Source: Oxalobacter aliiformigenes (GTDB lineage: Bacteria > Pseudomonadota > Gammaproteobacteria > Burkholderiales > Burkholderiaceae_D). From it: 64,000 nt of DNA. The stretch covers positions 496,001-560,000 of the forward strand of contig NZ_CP098252.1 in NCBI RefSeq assembly GCF_027116575.1. Reading direction: 5' to 3'. Positions 31,355-40,648 of the stretch are shown here, piece after piece. The notes beneath the pieces were generated by a model. That model was not told the origin of the DNA. It was given only the letters and a program-made list of their open reading frames with translations, and searched no databases. How positions within the stretch are numbered: position 1 is the stretch's first letter; each line of letters begins with the position of its first letter. Made by a program: the position numbers and the translations under genes.

Positions 31355-32905
31355 ATGAATCTGCTTAAAACACTCGTTACCATATCCGGCATGACCATGC
31401 TGTCACGTATCACAGGTCTGGTACGTGAGCTTTTGATCGCCCGGGCTTTTGGTGCATCCGGTTTTACCGATGCTTTTTTTGTCGCGTTCCGCATTCCCAA
31501 TCTGTTGAGGAGGTTGTTTGCCGAGGGGGCATTTTCGCAGGCGTTTGTTCCCATTCTGGCAGAGTATGTCAATAAAAAAGGAGCCGATCCGGCACGGGAA
31601 CTGGTCGACAAGGTGGCAACGGCACTGATGTGGACGCTGGTTCTGATTTGTTTTTTGGGAATGATGGCGGCGCCGGGTGTGGTCTATCTGATTGCGACGG
31701 GATTCGACAGTAATGGTGATGTGTTCGATCTGTCCGTATTGATGACCCGGATCATGTTTCCGTATATCCTTTTCATGTCGCTGGTGGCCTTGGCAGGCGG
31801 GATACTCAATACATGGCGTGAATTCCGGATTCCGGCATTCACACCGGTTTTGCTGAATATATCGTTTATTATCGCCTCGCTGTTTGTCGCTCCGTATCTG
31901 AAGCAACCAGTTCTGGCACTTGCATTTGCCGTATTCGTTGGAGGGTTTCTGCAATTGGCCATCCAGATTCCCGCCCTGATGAAGATCGGAATGTTGCCCC
32001 GGGTTTCGATCAATGTTGCGGGCGCTTTTCGAAGTCAGGGTGTCAGACGGGTTATCCGGCAGATGATTCCCGCGATTTTTGCCGTCTCGGTAGCGCAGAT
32101 CAGTCTGATGATCAATACCAATATTGCTTCGCGTCTGGCGCATGGCAGTGTTTCCTGGATTTCCTATGCCGATCGTCTGATGGAATTTCCCAATGCTTTG
32201 CTCGGGGTCGCTTTGGGGACGATTTTGTTGCCCAGTTTGTCCAAGGCACATGCGAATAATGACGAAAAAGAATATTCTTCGCTGCTCGACTGGGGATTGC
32301 GATTGACGTTTCTGTTGGCATTGCCGGCTTCCGTTATGTTGATGACGCTGCCGGTGCCTTTTACGGCGACACTTTTTCATTATGGCAAATTCAGTGCCGT
32401 GGATGTCGCCATGACGTCGAATGCCTTGATTGCCTATGGCGTCGGGTTAATCGGGTTAATTGTCGTGCGGATTCTCGCTCCCGGTTTTTATGCCAAGCAG
32501 GACATCAGAACACCGGTCAAAATCGCCGTTGTTGTGCTGGTTCTGACCCAGTTGATGAATCTTCTGTTTGTCCCTCTGTATGCCCATGCCGGTCTGGCAT
32601 TGTCCATCGGTATCGGAGCGTGCGGGAATGCCGCCATTTTGTATTTCATGTTGCGAAAACGGGGAATTTACCAGCCACAAAGCGGCTGGAAAGTGTTTTT
32701 TCTGAAGGTGGGCGCAGCCCTGGTTTTGTTGGCCGGCGTTTCGATGTGGATCGCCGCCCGTTTTGACTGGATTGCCTTGCAGGCCCACCCTCTTGCGAGA
32801 ATGGGTGCGCTGGCGCTTGTCATGATTGTTTGCGGGATCGTTTATTTCGGCGCATTATTTGCGATGGGCTTCCGTATCCGGGATTTTCGCCGTATTGCTT
32901 CGTGA
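31355..32905 (+). CDS. murJ: Lipid II flippase MurJ
   Basis: Polytopic inner-membrane protein of 516 residues of the MviN/MOP superfamily, flipping lipid II for peptidoglycan synthesis. About 14 hydrophobic helices are seen. The N-terminus reads MTMLSRITGLVRELLIARAFGAS and RIPNLLRRLFAEGAFSQAFVPI, which is the MurJ signature with its cavity arginines. It is divergent from rplU and convergent with the uup-like gene (12 bp apart). Confidence 0.96.
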   Translation: MNLLKTLVTISGMTMLSRITGLVRELLIARAFGASGFTDAFFVAFRIPNLLRRLFAEGAFSQAFVPILAEYVNKKGADPARELVDKVATALMWTLVLICFLGMMAAPGVVYLIATGFDSNGDVFDLSVLMTRIMFPYILFMSLVALAGGILNTWREFRIPAFTPVLLNISFIIASLFVAPYLKQPVLALAFAVFVGGFLQLAIQIPALMKIGMLPRVSINVAGAFRSQGVRRVIRQMIPAIFAVSVAQISLMINTNIASRLAHGSVSWISYADRLMEFPNALLGVALGTILLPSLSKAHANNDEKEYSSLLDWGLRLTFLLALPASVMLMTLPVPFTATLFHYGKFSAVDVAMTSNALIAYGVGLIGLIVVRILAPGFYAKQDIRTPVKIAVVVLVLTQLMNLLFVPLYAHAGLALSIGIGACGNAAILYFMLRKRGIYQPQSGWKVFFLKVGAALVLLAGVSMWIAARFDWIALQAHPLARMGALALVMIVCGIVYFGALFAMGFRIRDFRRIAS

Positions 32906-32917
32906 ATAACCGGTATT

Positions 32918-34828
32918 CTAGTCTTGTGTTTTTGATTCCAGTTCGTCCCATCGGGTGATGCAGTTCATCAGTTCTTCCTCGATTTCTGCAAATCGCCGGT
33001 TGAGCCGGATGCCCTCGGCGGGATCGCCCTTGTAAAGTTCGGGATCATTTAGGCGGGTTGATATTTGTGCCTGTTCGTTTTCAAGGGCCGCGATTTTTGA
33101 CGGCAGTTCATCCAGTTCCCGCTGGTCCTTGTAACTTAGTTTTTTCCGTCGGGCAGAACCGGATGATTCTTTTCGGGCGGGTGCCGTTGCCGTTTCGTTA
33201 CCTGCTTTTTTTTCTTCGGCTTTTTGTGGAGGAACAGGACGGATACGTTCCCAGTCACTGTAACCGCCGATGTATTCGCGCCACAAACCCTGTCCTTCAG
33301 CGGCAATGACCTGTGTCACGACATTATCGAGAAAGGCGCGATCATGACTTACCAGAAATACCGTTCCGTCATATTCCTGCAGCAATTCCTCAAGCAGTTC
33401 CAGTGTGTCGATATCCAGATCGTTGGTTGGTTCATCTAGCACCAGTACATTGGCGGGACGGGCGAAGAGACGTGCGAGCAGAAGCCGGTTCCTTTCTCCA
33501 CCGGAGAGGGATTTGACGGGAGAACGTGCCCGTTCCGGGGTAAACAGAAAATCGGAAAGGTAACTCATGACGTGTTTTTTCTGATTGCCGATTTCGATCC
33601 ACTCGCTTCCCGGCGAAATGGTATCGACTAGACTGGCATTGTCGTCCAGCTGGGCACGCATCTGGTCGAAGTAAGCGATTTGCAATTTTGTTCCGAGCCG
33701 GATATTTCCTGCATCAGGGGCCAATTCACCCAGAATGAGTTTCAGTAATGTGGTTTTTCCCACCCCGTTCGGTCCGATCAGGCCGATTTTATCGCCGCGC
33801 AAAATGGTGTCGGAAAAAGACTTGACAATCGTCTTGTCACCGAAAGACTTGGAAACACCGGTTAATTCGGCAACCAGTTTTCCCGAGCGTTCTCCCGTGG
33901 ACACATCCATACGGACTTGTCCCTGATGTTCTCTTCTGGCAGCACGGGTGGCGCGCAAAGCTTCAAGTCTTCGTACGCGGCCTTCATTGCGGGTACGGCG
34001 TGCTTCGATTCCTTTCCGTATCCAGATTTCTTCCTGAGCCAGAAATTTGTCGAATTTGGCGTTTTCTACGGCTTCATTGGCCAGTTGTTCGTTTTTGGCT
34101 TTTTTGTAAGCACTGAAGTTGCCTGGAAAGGAAAGCAGTTTTCCCCGGTCCAGCTCGATGATCCGAGTCGCGATATTGTCCAGAAATCTCCGGTCATGAG
34201 TGATGAAAATCAGGCTGCCGCGGAATTCTTTCAGAATATCTTCCAGCCAGACAATGGACTCGAAATCCAGATGGTTGGTCGGTTCATCCAGCATCAGAAC
34301 ATCAGGAGAACCGATCAGGCCATGTGCCAGTGCCACCCTTTTGTAAAGGCCGCCAGACAATGTTCCGACAAGATCGTTTCTGGCGAGCGATAAACGGTCA
34401 AGAATCGTTTCGACGCGGTTGTTCAGATTCCATGCATCGGTTGCATCCAGACGGATTTGCAATTCGTTCAGTCGGTCCAGTATTTTGCTGTCACTGTTTT
34501 TTTCAAGCCTTGATGTCAGATCCTCGTATTCCTGCAACAATACCTGTATTTCACGCAAACCGGATGCCACGGCATCATAAACAGTCTGATCGGCTGGAAA
34601 AACGGGTTCCTGTTCGACATAGGATATTTTCAGATTTTGCTGAACCGTCAACAGACCGTCATCAAGCGGTGCCTTGCCTGCGAGTACCTGAAGCAGGGAT
34701 GATTTGCCCGTTCCATTTCGACCAATCAATCCGACTTTTTCGCCAGCTTCAAGCGAAAATTCGGCGTGGTCAAGCATGGGGAAATGTCCAAAGGCCAGCT
34801 GGGCGTCAGTAAGCGTGATAATTGCCAT
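32918..34828 (-). CDS. uup: ABC-F family ATPase, Uup type
   Basis: Soluble tandem ATPase of 636 residues. Domain 1 has Walker A GRNGTGKSS, signature LSGGLYKRVALA and Walker B VLMLDEPTNHLD; domain 2 has GPNGVGKTT, LSGGERNRLLLA and VLVLDEPTNDLD. The linker is charged, and the C-terminal ~90 residues (KLSYKDQRELDELPSKIAALE) form a coiled coil, as in Uup. ABC-F proteins act on ribosomes or branched DNA; Uup in E. coli influences transposon excision and replication-recombination. The start at 34828 (MAIITLTDAQLAF) gives the usual length; the open frame further upstream covers a tRNA gene and is not coding. Confidence 0.93.
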   Translation of the reverse strand: MAIITLTDAQLAFGHFPMLDHAEFSLEAGEKVGLIGRNGTGKSSLLQVLAGKAPLDDGLLTVQQNLKISYVEQEPVFPADQTVYDAVASGLREIQVLLQEYEDLTSRLEKNSDSKILDRLNELQIRLDATDAWNLNNRVETILDRLSLARNDLVGTLSGGLYKRVALAHGLIGSPDVLMLDEPTNHLDFESIVWLEDILKEFRGSLIFITHDRRFLDNIATRIIELDRGKLLSFPGNFSAYKKAKNEQLANEAVENAKFDKFLAQEEIWIRKGIEARRTRNEGRVRRLEALRATRAARREHQGQVRMDVSTGERSGKLVAELTGVSKSFGDKTIVKSFSDTILRGDKIGLIGPNGVGKTTLLKLILGELAPDAGNIRLGTKLQIAYFDQMRAQLDDNASLVDTISPGSEWIEIGNQKKHVMSYLSDFLFTPERARSPVKSLSGGERNRLLLARLFARPANVLVLDEPTNDLDIDTLELLEELLQEYDGTVFLVSHDRAFLDNVVTQVIAAEGQGLWREYIGGYSDWERIRPVPPQKAEEKKAGNETATAPARKESSGSARRKKLSYKDQRELDELPSKIAALENEQAQISTRLNDPELYKGDPAEGIRLNRRFAEIEEELMNCITRWDELESKTQD

Positions 34829-34978
34829 GATAATTGATAAAAACAGCAGCAGTTTGAAAACAGAGAAAACGGTATTGTACGGCAAGCTACATTCCATAAA
34901 GATACATCGCTCGCCCTCTCGTACAGATTCATCGTATGCTGTACAATGACGTTCGCCTGATTTTCTGTATCGGGATGT

Positions 34979-35053
34979 CTCGCCGTAGCACAATGGATAG
35001 TGCACATGCCTCCTAAGCGTGGGATACAGGTTCGATCCCTGTCGGCGGGGCCA
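34979..35053 (+). tRNA. tRNA-Arg (anticodon CCU)
   Basis: A cloverleaf can be drawn: acceptor CTCGCCG/CGGCGGG, D-arm GCAC...GTGC, anticodon stem CATGC/GCGTG with loop CTCCTAA (anticodon CCT at 35012-35014), and T-arm ACAGG-TTCGATC-CCTGT. The 3' CCA is encoded (35051-35053). It reads the AGG codon. Confidence 0.9.
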
Positions 35054-35442
35054 AGACACCTTCCGCACACATCCCCAAATAACGTCTCGTTCATATAAAA
35101 ACAATAGCTTATTTTGCTTTCTTGGTTAAGCTGGAATAGTCTGGCGCGATATTGCCGAAGCTGGCGTTTTCAAGAGATGTTCATGCCCTAAATTTTGAAA
35201 GCAGGTATTCATGCAAGTGGGAGCGATCGGCCTTCTGATCTTTTCGGGCAGTCGTATTCTCGGATAAAAAAATTTGGTGCGGGAAAGCCATGGCTGCTCG
35301 TTTGCCATGGTTTTCTGTTTCCGGATGCCTTGCGTATTTTTGCGCTTCGTTATTCTGAGGGGATGAATGCCAATAGAGGGCAATTGTCGCGATATCGATT
35401 CTCGGAGTATGGAGCAAAGGCATTTTTTTATGGCAATCTTGT
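35054..35442. other. Intergenic region between tRNA-Arg and the oxc control region
   Basis: Nearly 390 bp without a supported gene; an 84-codon open frame here has no domain and poor coding character. A 12-bp stem (GAAAGCCATGGC at 35283-35294, GCCATGGTTTTC at 35304-35315, one G-T pair) is followed by TGTTT. It may be a terminator or part of an RNA, but I cannot assign it. Confidence 0.4.
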
Positions 35443-35538
35443 AAATTGACCTAGATCAATTTTCAGAAATTGATCTAGGTCAATGATCGTAAATTGTCGT
35501 GTGTCAGTAATAGCAAATTGACCTAGGTCAACGGTCTT
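35443..35538 (+). repeat. Four tandem 24-bp units carrying FNR/Anr-type boxes upstream of oxc
   Basis: Four head-to-tail units start at 35443, 35467, 35491 and 35515, each opening AAATTG. Units 1, 2 and 4 carry palindromes TTGACCTAGATCAA (35446-35459), TTGATCTAGGTCAA (35470-35483) and TTGACCTAGGTCAA (35518-35531). These fit the FNR/Anr/FixK pattern TTGAY-N4-RTCAA. Unit 3 (35494-35507) retains 9 of 14 positions of the unit 4 box. The period is exactly 24 bp throughout. Confidence 0.85.
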
Positions 35539-35554
35539 TTTAGGGGTAATGAGT

Positions 35555-35566
35555 CATACTCGGGAT
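35555..35566 (+). promoter_or_regulatory. Predicted class II FNR-type promoter of oxc (-10 and start site)
   Basis: The hexamer CATACT at 35555-35560 resembles TATAAT. If transcription begins at 35566, the fourth box (centre 35524.5) sits at -41.5, the standard position for class II FNR/CRP activation. No good -35 exists, as expected for an activator-dependent promoter. The start site is inferred. Confidence 0.6.
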
Positions 35567-35615
35567 TGACGTTGAACAACGTTTATCAAAACCAACCGAA
35601 AGAAAGGTATTACTC

Positions 35616-37325
35616 ATGAGTAACGAAGACAATGTAGAGTTGACTGATGGCTTTCATGTGCTGATGGACACGCTGAAGATGAATGACATCGACACCATGT
35701 ATGGTGTTGTTGGTATTCCTATCACCAACCTGGCCCGTCTGTGGGAACAGGATGGTCAGAAGTTCTACAGCTTCCGCCACGAGCAGCATGCTGGCTACGC
35801 TGCATCCATTGCTGGCTACATCCAGGGCGACAAACCAGGTGTATGCTTGACCGTTTCCGCACCTGGCTTCCTGAATGGTTTGACAGCGTTGGCACACGCA
35901 ACCACCAACTGCTTCCCGATGATCCTGATGAGCGGTTCCAGTGAACGTGAAATCGTTGACCTGATGCAGGGCGACTACGAAGAAATGGACCAGATGAACA
36001 TCGCTCGTCCACATTGCAAGGCTTCTTTCCGTATCAACAGCATCAAGGACATTCCAATCGGTATTGCCCGTGCTATCCGTACCGCAGTTTCCGGCCGTCC
36101 GGGCGGCGTTTATGTCGACCTGCCAGCCAAACTGTTCGGTCAGACCCTGAGCGTTGAAGAAGCCAAACAGCTGATCTTCAAACCAGTTGACGTTACCCCT
36201 GCACAGATTCCTGCCGCTGATGCAATCGCTCGCGCAGCAGAAGTCATCAAGAATGCAAAACGTCCAGTCGTCATGCTGGGTAAAGGCGCTGCAATGGCCA
36301 AGGCCGATGCAGAAGTCAAGGCATTTATCGAACAGACCGGCATTCCTTTCCTGCCGATGGGTATGGCTAAAGGCCTGATGCCTGATACACATCCACAGTC
36401 CGCAGCTGCTACCCGTGCTTTCGCACTGGCACAGTGTGACGTATGTATTCTGGTCGGTGCCCGTCTGAACTGGCTGATGCAGCATGGTAAAGGCAAGACC
36501 TGGGGCAATGAACTGAAGAAATTCGTTCAGATCGATATCCAGGCTAACGAAATCGACTCCAACCAGCCAATCGCTGCTCCGGTTGTCGGTGATGTCAAGT
36601 CCTGTCTGTCCCTGTTGACCGAAGCTCTGAAGGGTGCACCGAAAGCTCCGGCTGAATGGACTGGCGCTCTGAAAGAAAAGGTTGATACCAACAAGGGCAA
36701 ACTGGCTACCAAGATGGCAGCTCCAGTTGCTCCGACCGGTATGAACTACTCCAACTCCTTGGGTGTTCTGAAAGAATTCATGCTGAAGAACCCAAGCATC
36801 AACCTGGTTAACGAAGGTGCAAACGCTCTGGATAACACCCGTATGATCGTCGACATGCTCGAACCACGTCGTCGTCTGGACTCCGGTACATGGGGTGTTA
36901 TGGGTATCGGTATGGGCTACTGCGTTGCCGCTGCAACCGTAACTGGTGATCCGGTTATCGCTGTTGAAGGTGACTCCGCATTCGGCTTCTCCGGTATGGA
37001 ACTCGAAACCATCTGCCGTTACAACCTGCCAGTTACCGTTATCATCATGAACAACGGCGGTATCTACAAGGGTAACGAAGAAGATCCAGGTAATGGTCTG
37101 GTTTCCTGTACCCGTCTGATCCGTGGTCGTTACGACCAGATGATGGAAGCTTTCGGCGGCAAGGGCTATCTGGTCAATACTCCGGAAGAACTGAAGGCTG
37201 CTCTGGAAGAAGCTGTTGCTTCCAAGAAACCATGCCTGATCAATGCCATGATCGATCCGGATGCTGGTGTTGAATCCGGCCGTATCAAGAGCCTGAACAT
37301 CGTAAGTAAAGTTGGCAAAAAATAA
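35616..37325 (+). CDS. oxc: Oxalyl-CoA decarboxylase
   Basis: Thiamine-diphosphate enzyme of 569 residues converting oxalyl-CoA to formyl-CoA and CO2, the energy-yielding reaction of oxalate fermentation because it consumes a proton in the cytoplasm. The catalytic Glu is in [14 protein letters not shown]; the ThDP/Mg motif is [19 protein letters not shown] followed by NNGGIYKGN; CoA/ADP-binding residues lie in the central domain ([17 protein letters not shown]). The start [16 protein letters not shown] and end VSKVGKK closely resemble O. formigenes Oxc. An AAAGAAAGG ribosome site precedes the ATG. Codons are strongly selected (CGT, AAC, ATC, CTG, GGT), unlike neighbours, indicating very high expression. 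Two hairpins follow. Confidence 0.98.
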   Translation: MSNEDNVELTDGFHVLMDTLKMNDIDTMYGVVGIPITNLARLWEQDGQKFYSFRHEQHAGYAASIAGYIQGDKPGVCLTVSAPGFLNGLTALAHATTNCFPMILMSGSSEREIVDLMQGDYEEMDQMNIARPHCKASFRINSIKDIPIGIARAIRTAVSGRPGGVYVDLPAKLFGQTLSVEEAKQLIFKPVDVTPAQIPAADAIARAAEVIKNAKRPVVMLGKGAAMAKADAEVKAFIEQTGIPFLPMGMAKGLMPDTHPQSAAATRAFALAQCDVCILVGARLNWLMQHGKGKTWGNELKKFVQIDIQANEIDSNQPIAAPVVGDVKSCLSLLTEALKGAPKAPAEWTGALKEKVDTNKGKLATKMAAPVAPTGMNYSNSLGVLKEFMLKNPSINLVNEGANALDNTRMIVDMLEPRRRLDSGTWGVMGIGMGYCVAAATVTGDPVIAVEGDSAFGFSGMELETICRYNLPVTVIIMNNGGIYKGNEEDPGNGLVSCTRLIRGRYDQMMEAFGGKGYLVNTPEELKAALEEAVASKKPCLINAMIDPDAGVESGRIKSLNIVSKVGKK

Positions 37326-37338
37326 TTGATCCGACTTT

Positions 37339-37364
37339 GAAAACCGGTTTTCAGACCGGTTTTC
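37339..37364 (+). terminator. First hairpin downstream of oxc
   Basis: Ten-bp stem GAAAACCGGT/ACCGGTTTTC with a 6-nt loop starting 13 bp after the oxc stop. Its arms contain short T-runs; it probably protects or terminates the oxc mRNA. Confidence 0.7.
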
Positions 37365-37379
37365 CGAATGTTCAAAATG

Positions 37380-37412
37380 CCCCTCAGGAGAAATCCCGAG
37401 GGGTATTTTTTT
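37380..37412 (+). terminator. Rho-independent terminator downstream of oxc
   Basis: Stem CCCCTC (37380-37385) and GAGGGG (37398-37403) followed by TATTTTTTT. Together with the hairpin just upstream it forms a tandem terminator, suiting a very highly transcribed gene. Confidence 0.85.
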
Positions 37413-37591
37413 GTCTGTCGTGTTTTCTTGGGCGGACAAATGGAATGACTTTACAGGAATGAGGTTGGATTTGGTGGAGACATGATTTCCGGTAGTTGTC
37501 AGGAAAAATGGGAATGTAAATAGCGCTGGCTTTTTTATAGCTGAACCGGGATAATCGAAACGTTCTGAATTTGCCCGATTTTGACCAGACC

Positions 37592-38401
37592 ATGCTTCTG
37601 AAAAGAAAATCCATTGAACGGGATGAATCTCTTCGTCCTCCTGCAGGCCCTACAGGGAAGACAAAAAAACGCAAAATCAAATATGCTCCTGTCACGCTCT
37701 CCGAACAGAGCGGTGTGCGATATCTTCATTTCGGAACGGAATGGATACAGGGTGCCATGCGGCTCAGAAAACCGAACGGGCTTGAGCTTGAGTACAGCCG
37801 GAAAATGATGTCCTGGCTGCTTTTCAACAGAAATCCCCGTGTTATTTGTCAGTTGGGGCTTGGTGCAGGTTCGCTGACCAAATTCTGTTATTGCCAGTTT
37901 CCCGATGCACTTACCGTCGCTGTCGAATTGAATCCTGAAGTCATTTCGGTATGCAAATCAATGTTTGGGTTGCCGGAAGAGGATGAGCATTTGCAGATTT
38001 TTGAAATGGATGCGATGGATTTCGTGAATGATGAGAATAACTTCGGTATATTCGATGTCATGCACAGTGATTTGTATGATGCGACGGCGCGTGGTCCCGT
38101 TCTGGATACTCCCGAGTTTTATGCAGCATGCAGGCAGTGTCTCGTTTCTGATGGAATGATGACCGTCAATCTGTTTGGAGATCATCCCAGTTTTGAAAGA
38201 AATTTGTCTGCCATGCGTAAGGTTTTTGATGCTGTGGCCTGTTTGTCGCCAACAGCTGAAGGTAATGTGATTGCATTGGCTTTCAAAAAGCGTCCGGAAC
38301 CGGATGATGACGAGTTGGGAAGACGGGCGGAGATTGTCAGGGAAAAATTCGGATTGCCTGCCAAAAAGTGGGTAAAAGATATCCGAAAAGCTTTAGCATG
38401 A
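37592..38401 (+). CDS. Spermidine synthase-like (SpeE-fold) methyltransferase-family protein
   Basis: Protein of 269 residues with a SAM/dcSAM-binding Rossmann fold of the polyamine synthase type: VICQLGLGAGSLTKFCYCQ, TVAVELNPEVISVCKSMF, IFEMDAMDFV and DVMHSDLYDATARGPVLDTPEFYAACRQ. A basic N-terminal stretch (KTKKRKIKY) precedes the fold. Residue DLYD occupies the place of the DxxD substrate loop, so polyamine synthesis is possible, but many members of this group in Burkholderiales have no tested activity. The start is uncertain: ATG 37592 or TTG 37571, neither with a good ribosome site. Confidence 0.78.
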   Translation: MLLKRKSIERDESLRPPAGPTGKTKKRKIKYAPVTLSEQSGVRYLHFGTEWIQGAMRLRKPNGLELEYSRKMMSWLLFNRNPRVICQLGLGAGSLTKFCYCQFPDALTVAVELNPEVISVCKSMFGLPEEDEHLQIFEMDAMDFVNDENNFGIFDVMHSDLYDATARGPVLDTPEFYAACRQCLVSDGMMTVNLFGDHPSFERNLSAMRKVFDAVACLSPTAEGNVIALAFKKRPEPDDDELGRRAEIVREKFGLPAKKWVKDIRKALA

Positions 38402-38442
38402 TAACGTTGCCGGGGTAAGCCGGTTATTTTTTGAAAGCGTAT

Positions 38443-39144
38443 ATGCCAGATAGACTGAATGAGTATGATCCTTCCGATATTGAACTGAAGCAGCTTTTTG
38501 AACGTAATAAAGCCTGGGCCGAACAGATGGTGCAGGATGATCCCGATTATTTTTCACGGCTGGTAACGCAACAGTTGCCCAAGTATTTCTGGATCGGTTG
38601 TTCCGATAGCCGTGTTCCTTCGACACAGATTACCAATTTGTTGCCGGGTGATATTTTCGTGCACAGAAATGTCGCCAATGTCGTTTCGTATACTGATCTG
38701 AGTTGTCTGGCTGTCATGCAGTTTGCTGTGGATGTTGTCAGGGTTCGTCATATTATGGTCACCGGACATTATGACTGTTCGGGTGTTCACGTTGCCATGA
38801 TGAAACAGCGGGTCGGTCTGGCGGATAACTGGTTGCGTCATATTCAGGATGTCCATCAAAAGCATGAAAAGTATCTCGGGGATACGCTTCCGCCAAGGGT
38901 GAAATATGATCGTCTGTGTGAGCTGAATGTTATCGAGTCGGTTGCGAATGTCTGCCAGACGACGATCGTTCAGGATGCATGGAATCGGGGGCAGCCACTG
39001 ACGGTGCATGGCTGGGTATATGGTGTTCATGACGGACTGATACGCGATCTCGGGATGACCGTCAGCTCGATGGAGGAGTTGCCAGTCAAAAAGGCTCAAA
39101 GCCTGGCTCGTTACGAAACTGAGTCGATCAAGACGCACGAATAG
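38443..39144 (+). CDS. can: Beta-class carbonic anhydrase
   Basis: Zinc enzyme of 233 residues interconverting CO2 and bicarbonate. The zinc ligands and catalytic dyad are in FWIGCSDSRVPS (Cys, Asp-Arg) and VTGHYDCSGVHVAM (His, Cys), matching E. coli Can. It lies about 1.1 kb from oxc, an enzyme that releases CO2 in bulk, so a role in handling that CO2 is plausible though not shown. I use ATG 38443; a TTG at 38431 would add four residues. Confidence 0.93.
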   Translation: MPDRLNEYDPSDIELKQLFERNKAWAEQMVQDDPDYFSRLVTQQLPKYFWIGCSDSRVPSTQITNLLPGDIFVHRNVANVVSYTDLSCLAVMQFAVDVVRVRHIMVTGHYDCSGVHVAMMKQRVGLADNWLRHIQDVHQKHEKYLGDTLPPRVKYDRLCELNVIESVANVCQTTIVQDAWNRGQPLTVHGWVYGVHDGLIRDLGMTVSSMEELPVKKAQSLARYETESIKTHE

Positions 39145-39351
39145 CGTTTGACTGAAGATTTTGTCATACCGAAAAGATAACGGCTGTATTGGTCCGGTCT
39201 TTGTTTTTTTTTGAGGCTTGTATGATCGGAAACAGGAAAATGCCGATCCGATATTTATCCGACAGGCATTTCCTTGTTCAGGTATGTTCATCTTTCGAAA
39301 AGATAATTGATGCAGTTTGCAGCGGACATGGCCAGACATGGGCTGGCATTT

Positions 39352-39564
39352 CTAGTCGTCGACGCCTACCATGACGGAATCTGCTTTTATGATGGCATAG
39401 GCCGTTTTGCCGACAGCAAGTTTCAGCCGATGGACCGATGAAGTGGTTATCTGGGCCGTCACAAGAATTTCCGGAGCAATTTCGATTTTGATGTCCGAAT
39501 TGATCGGTCCTTCGTGAATTTCACGTATGATGCCTTCCAACTGGTTGCGAGCGCTGATTTGCAT
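39352..39564 (-). CDS. mop: Molbindin-like TOBE/Mop domain protein
   Basis: Single Mop/TOBE domain of 70 residues (MQISARNQLEGIIREIHEGPINSDIKIEI... LKLAVGKTAYAIIKADSVMVGVDD). Such molbindins form hexamers and bind molybdate or tungstate oxyanions in the cytoplasm. No molybdate transporter or cofactor genes lie next to it. The DNA just upstream (39565-39660) has no other gene. Confidence 0.88.
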   Translation of the reverse strand: MQISARNQLEGIIREIHEGPINSDIKIEIAPEILVTAQITTSSVHRLKLAVGKTAYAIIKADSVMVGVDD

Positions 39565-39661
39565 GTTTTCTCCTTTTTTTGTGAAAAGAATACGGCGTCA
39601 TTTTTCACTATATGATGGATTTTCTTTTGATATCAAGAGGAAATGAGAATGCGGGTTCAGT

Positions 39662-39687
39662 AAAAAACCGGCCTGTAAGGCCGGTTT
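39662..39687 (-). terminator. Rho-independent terminator after panB
   Basis: Stem AAACCGGCC/GGCCGGTTT with a 5-nt loop; on the minus strand it is followed by six T. It lies about 60 bp downstream of the panB stop. Confidence 0.88.
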
Positions 39688-39749
39688 CGGTTATTCGGAA
39701 ATGGAATTGAAGGTACCGATATGATTTGTTCCGGTTGTAACCGCGGTTT

Positions 39750-40562
39750 TCAGAAACAATGTTCCGGTGCCGGGAAAGAGCCGTCTTTTACCGCACGGAT
39801 ATATGCCTTGATGGCCTCTTCGATACTGGGTTGTCCTTCCATGAAATTTCGGACGAAGCGCGCTTTTCTGCCAGGATATACATTCAGCATATCATGCAGC
39901 ACAAGAACCTGACCTGAACAATCGGGACCTGCACCGATTCCGATTGTCGGGACAGAAAGGGCTTCCGTGACTTCTTTTCCAAGAGTGGACGGAATGGCTT
40001 CGAGAACAAACAGGGACACACCGGCATTTTGCAGGATTTCCGCATCTTCAATAATGCGTTTGGCTGCCTCGGACGTTTTGCCCTGAACACGATATCCGCC
40101 GAACTGATGGACGGATTGTGGCGTCAGTCCAAGATGACCACAGACCGGGATGGCGCGTTCGGTCAGAAAGCGGACAGTCTCTTCGAGCCAGCGGCCGCCT
40201 TCGATTTTGACCATATGGGCACCGGCCTTGATCAGCTCGGCGGCATTGTCGTAGGCAGATTCGGGGGTCGCATAGGTACCGAAAGGCATGTCGGAGACGA
40301 TCATGGCGGTTTTGTTGCCTCTGGCAACACATTCGGTGTGGTAGGCAACTTCTTCGATAGAGACGGGCAGTGTCGAATCCTTTCCCTGGCAGACCATGCC
40401 GAGCGAATCGCCGATCAATAGTATTTCGACCCCGCACTGGTCCATGAGAGACGCGAAACTGGCATCGTAACACGTCAGCATGGTGATTTTCTCATGTCTG
40501 TTGTAAAGGGCTGTCAATGTGTGGCCAGTAACCGATTTACGTTCCTGCAGATATGTTGCCAT
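39750..40562 (-). CDS. panB: 3-methyl-2-oxobutanoate hydroxymethyltransferase PanB
   Basis: Forms ketopantoate from 2-ketoisovalerate and 5,10-methylene-THF, the first committed step to pantothenate, 270 residues. [29 protein letters not shown], the metal site and [17 protein letters not shown], plus [24 protein letters not shown], are diagnostic. The C-terminus is complete. It uses the same C1-THF pool that fhs feeds. Confidence 0.97.
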   Translation of the reverse strand: MATYLQERKSVTGHTLTALYNRHEKITMLTCYDASFASLMDQCGVEILLIGDSLGMVCQGKDSTLPVSIEEVAYHTECVARGNKTAMIVSDMPFGTYATPESAYDNAAELIKAGAHMVKIEGGRWLEETVRFLTERAIPVCGHLGLTPQSVHQFGGYRVQGKTSEAAKRIIEDAEILQNAGVSLFVLEAIPSTLGKEVTEALSVPTIGIGAGPDCSGQVLVLHDMLNVYPGRKARFVRNFMEGQPSIEEAIKAYIRAVKDGSFPAPEHCF

Positions 40563-40648
40563 GGCAAATCCTTTATTGAACTGGAAATTGATGGAGCAAA
40601 ACGTAACCTTATCCTGATGTTTTGCAGGATGTCACGATTTCAGATCAA

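Noticed and set aside
34829..35104. N-terminal extension of the Uup-like ABC-F protein
   Set aside because: The in-frame extension translates through the antisense of tRNA-Arg(CCU), so the real start is at 34828.
35195..35449. 84-codon ORF upstream of oxc
   Set aside because: It runs into the regulatory repeat array, has no ribosome site or domain, and covers a hairpin; likely chance.
35443..35538. CRISPR-like array
   Set aside because: The 24-bp units are contiguous, have no spacers, contain palindromic regulator boxes and lie at a promoter; no cas genes are present.
35610..37439. 609-codon open frame antisense to oxc
   Set aside because: It follows from the strong codon bias of oxc on the other strand; the product has no recognisable domain and no ribosome site.
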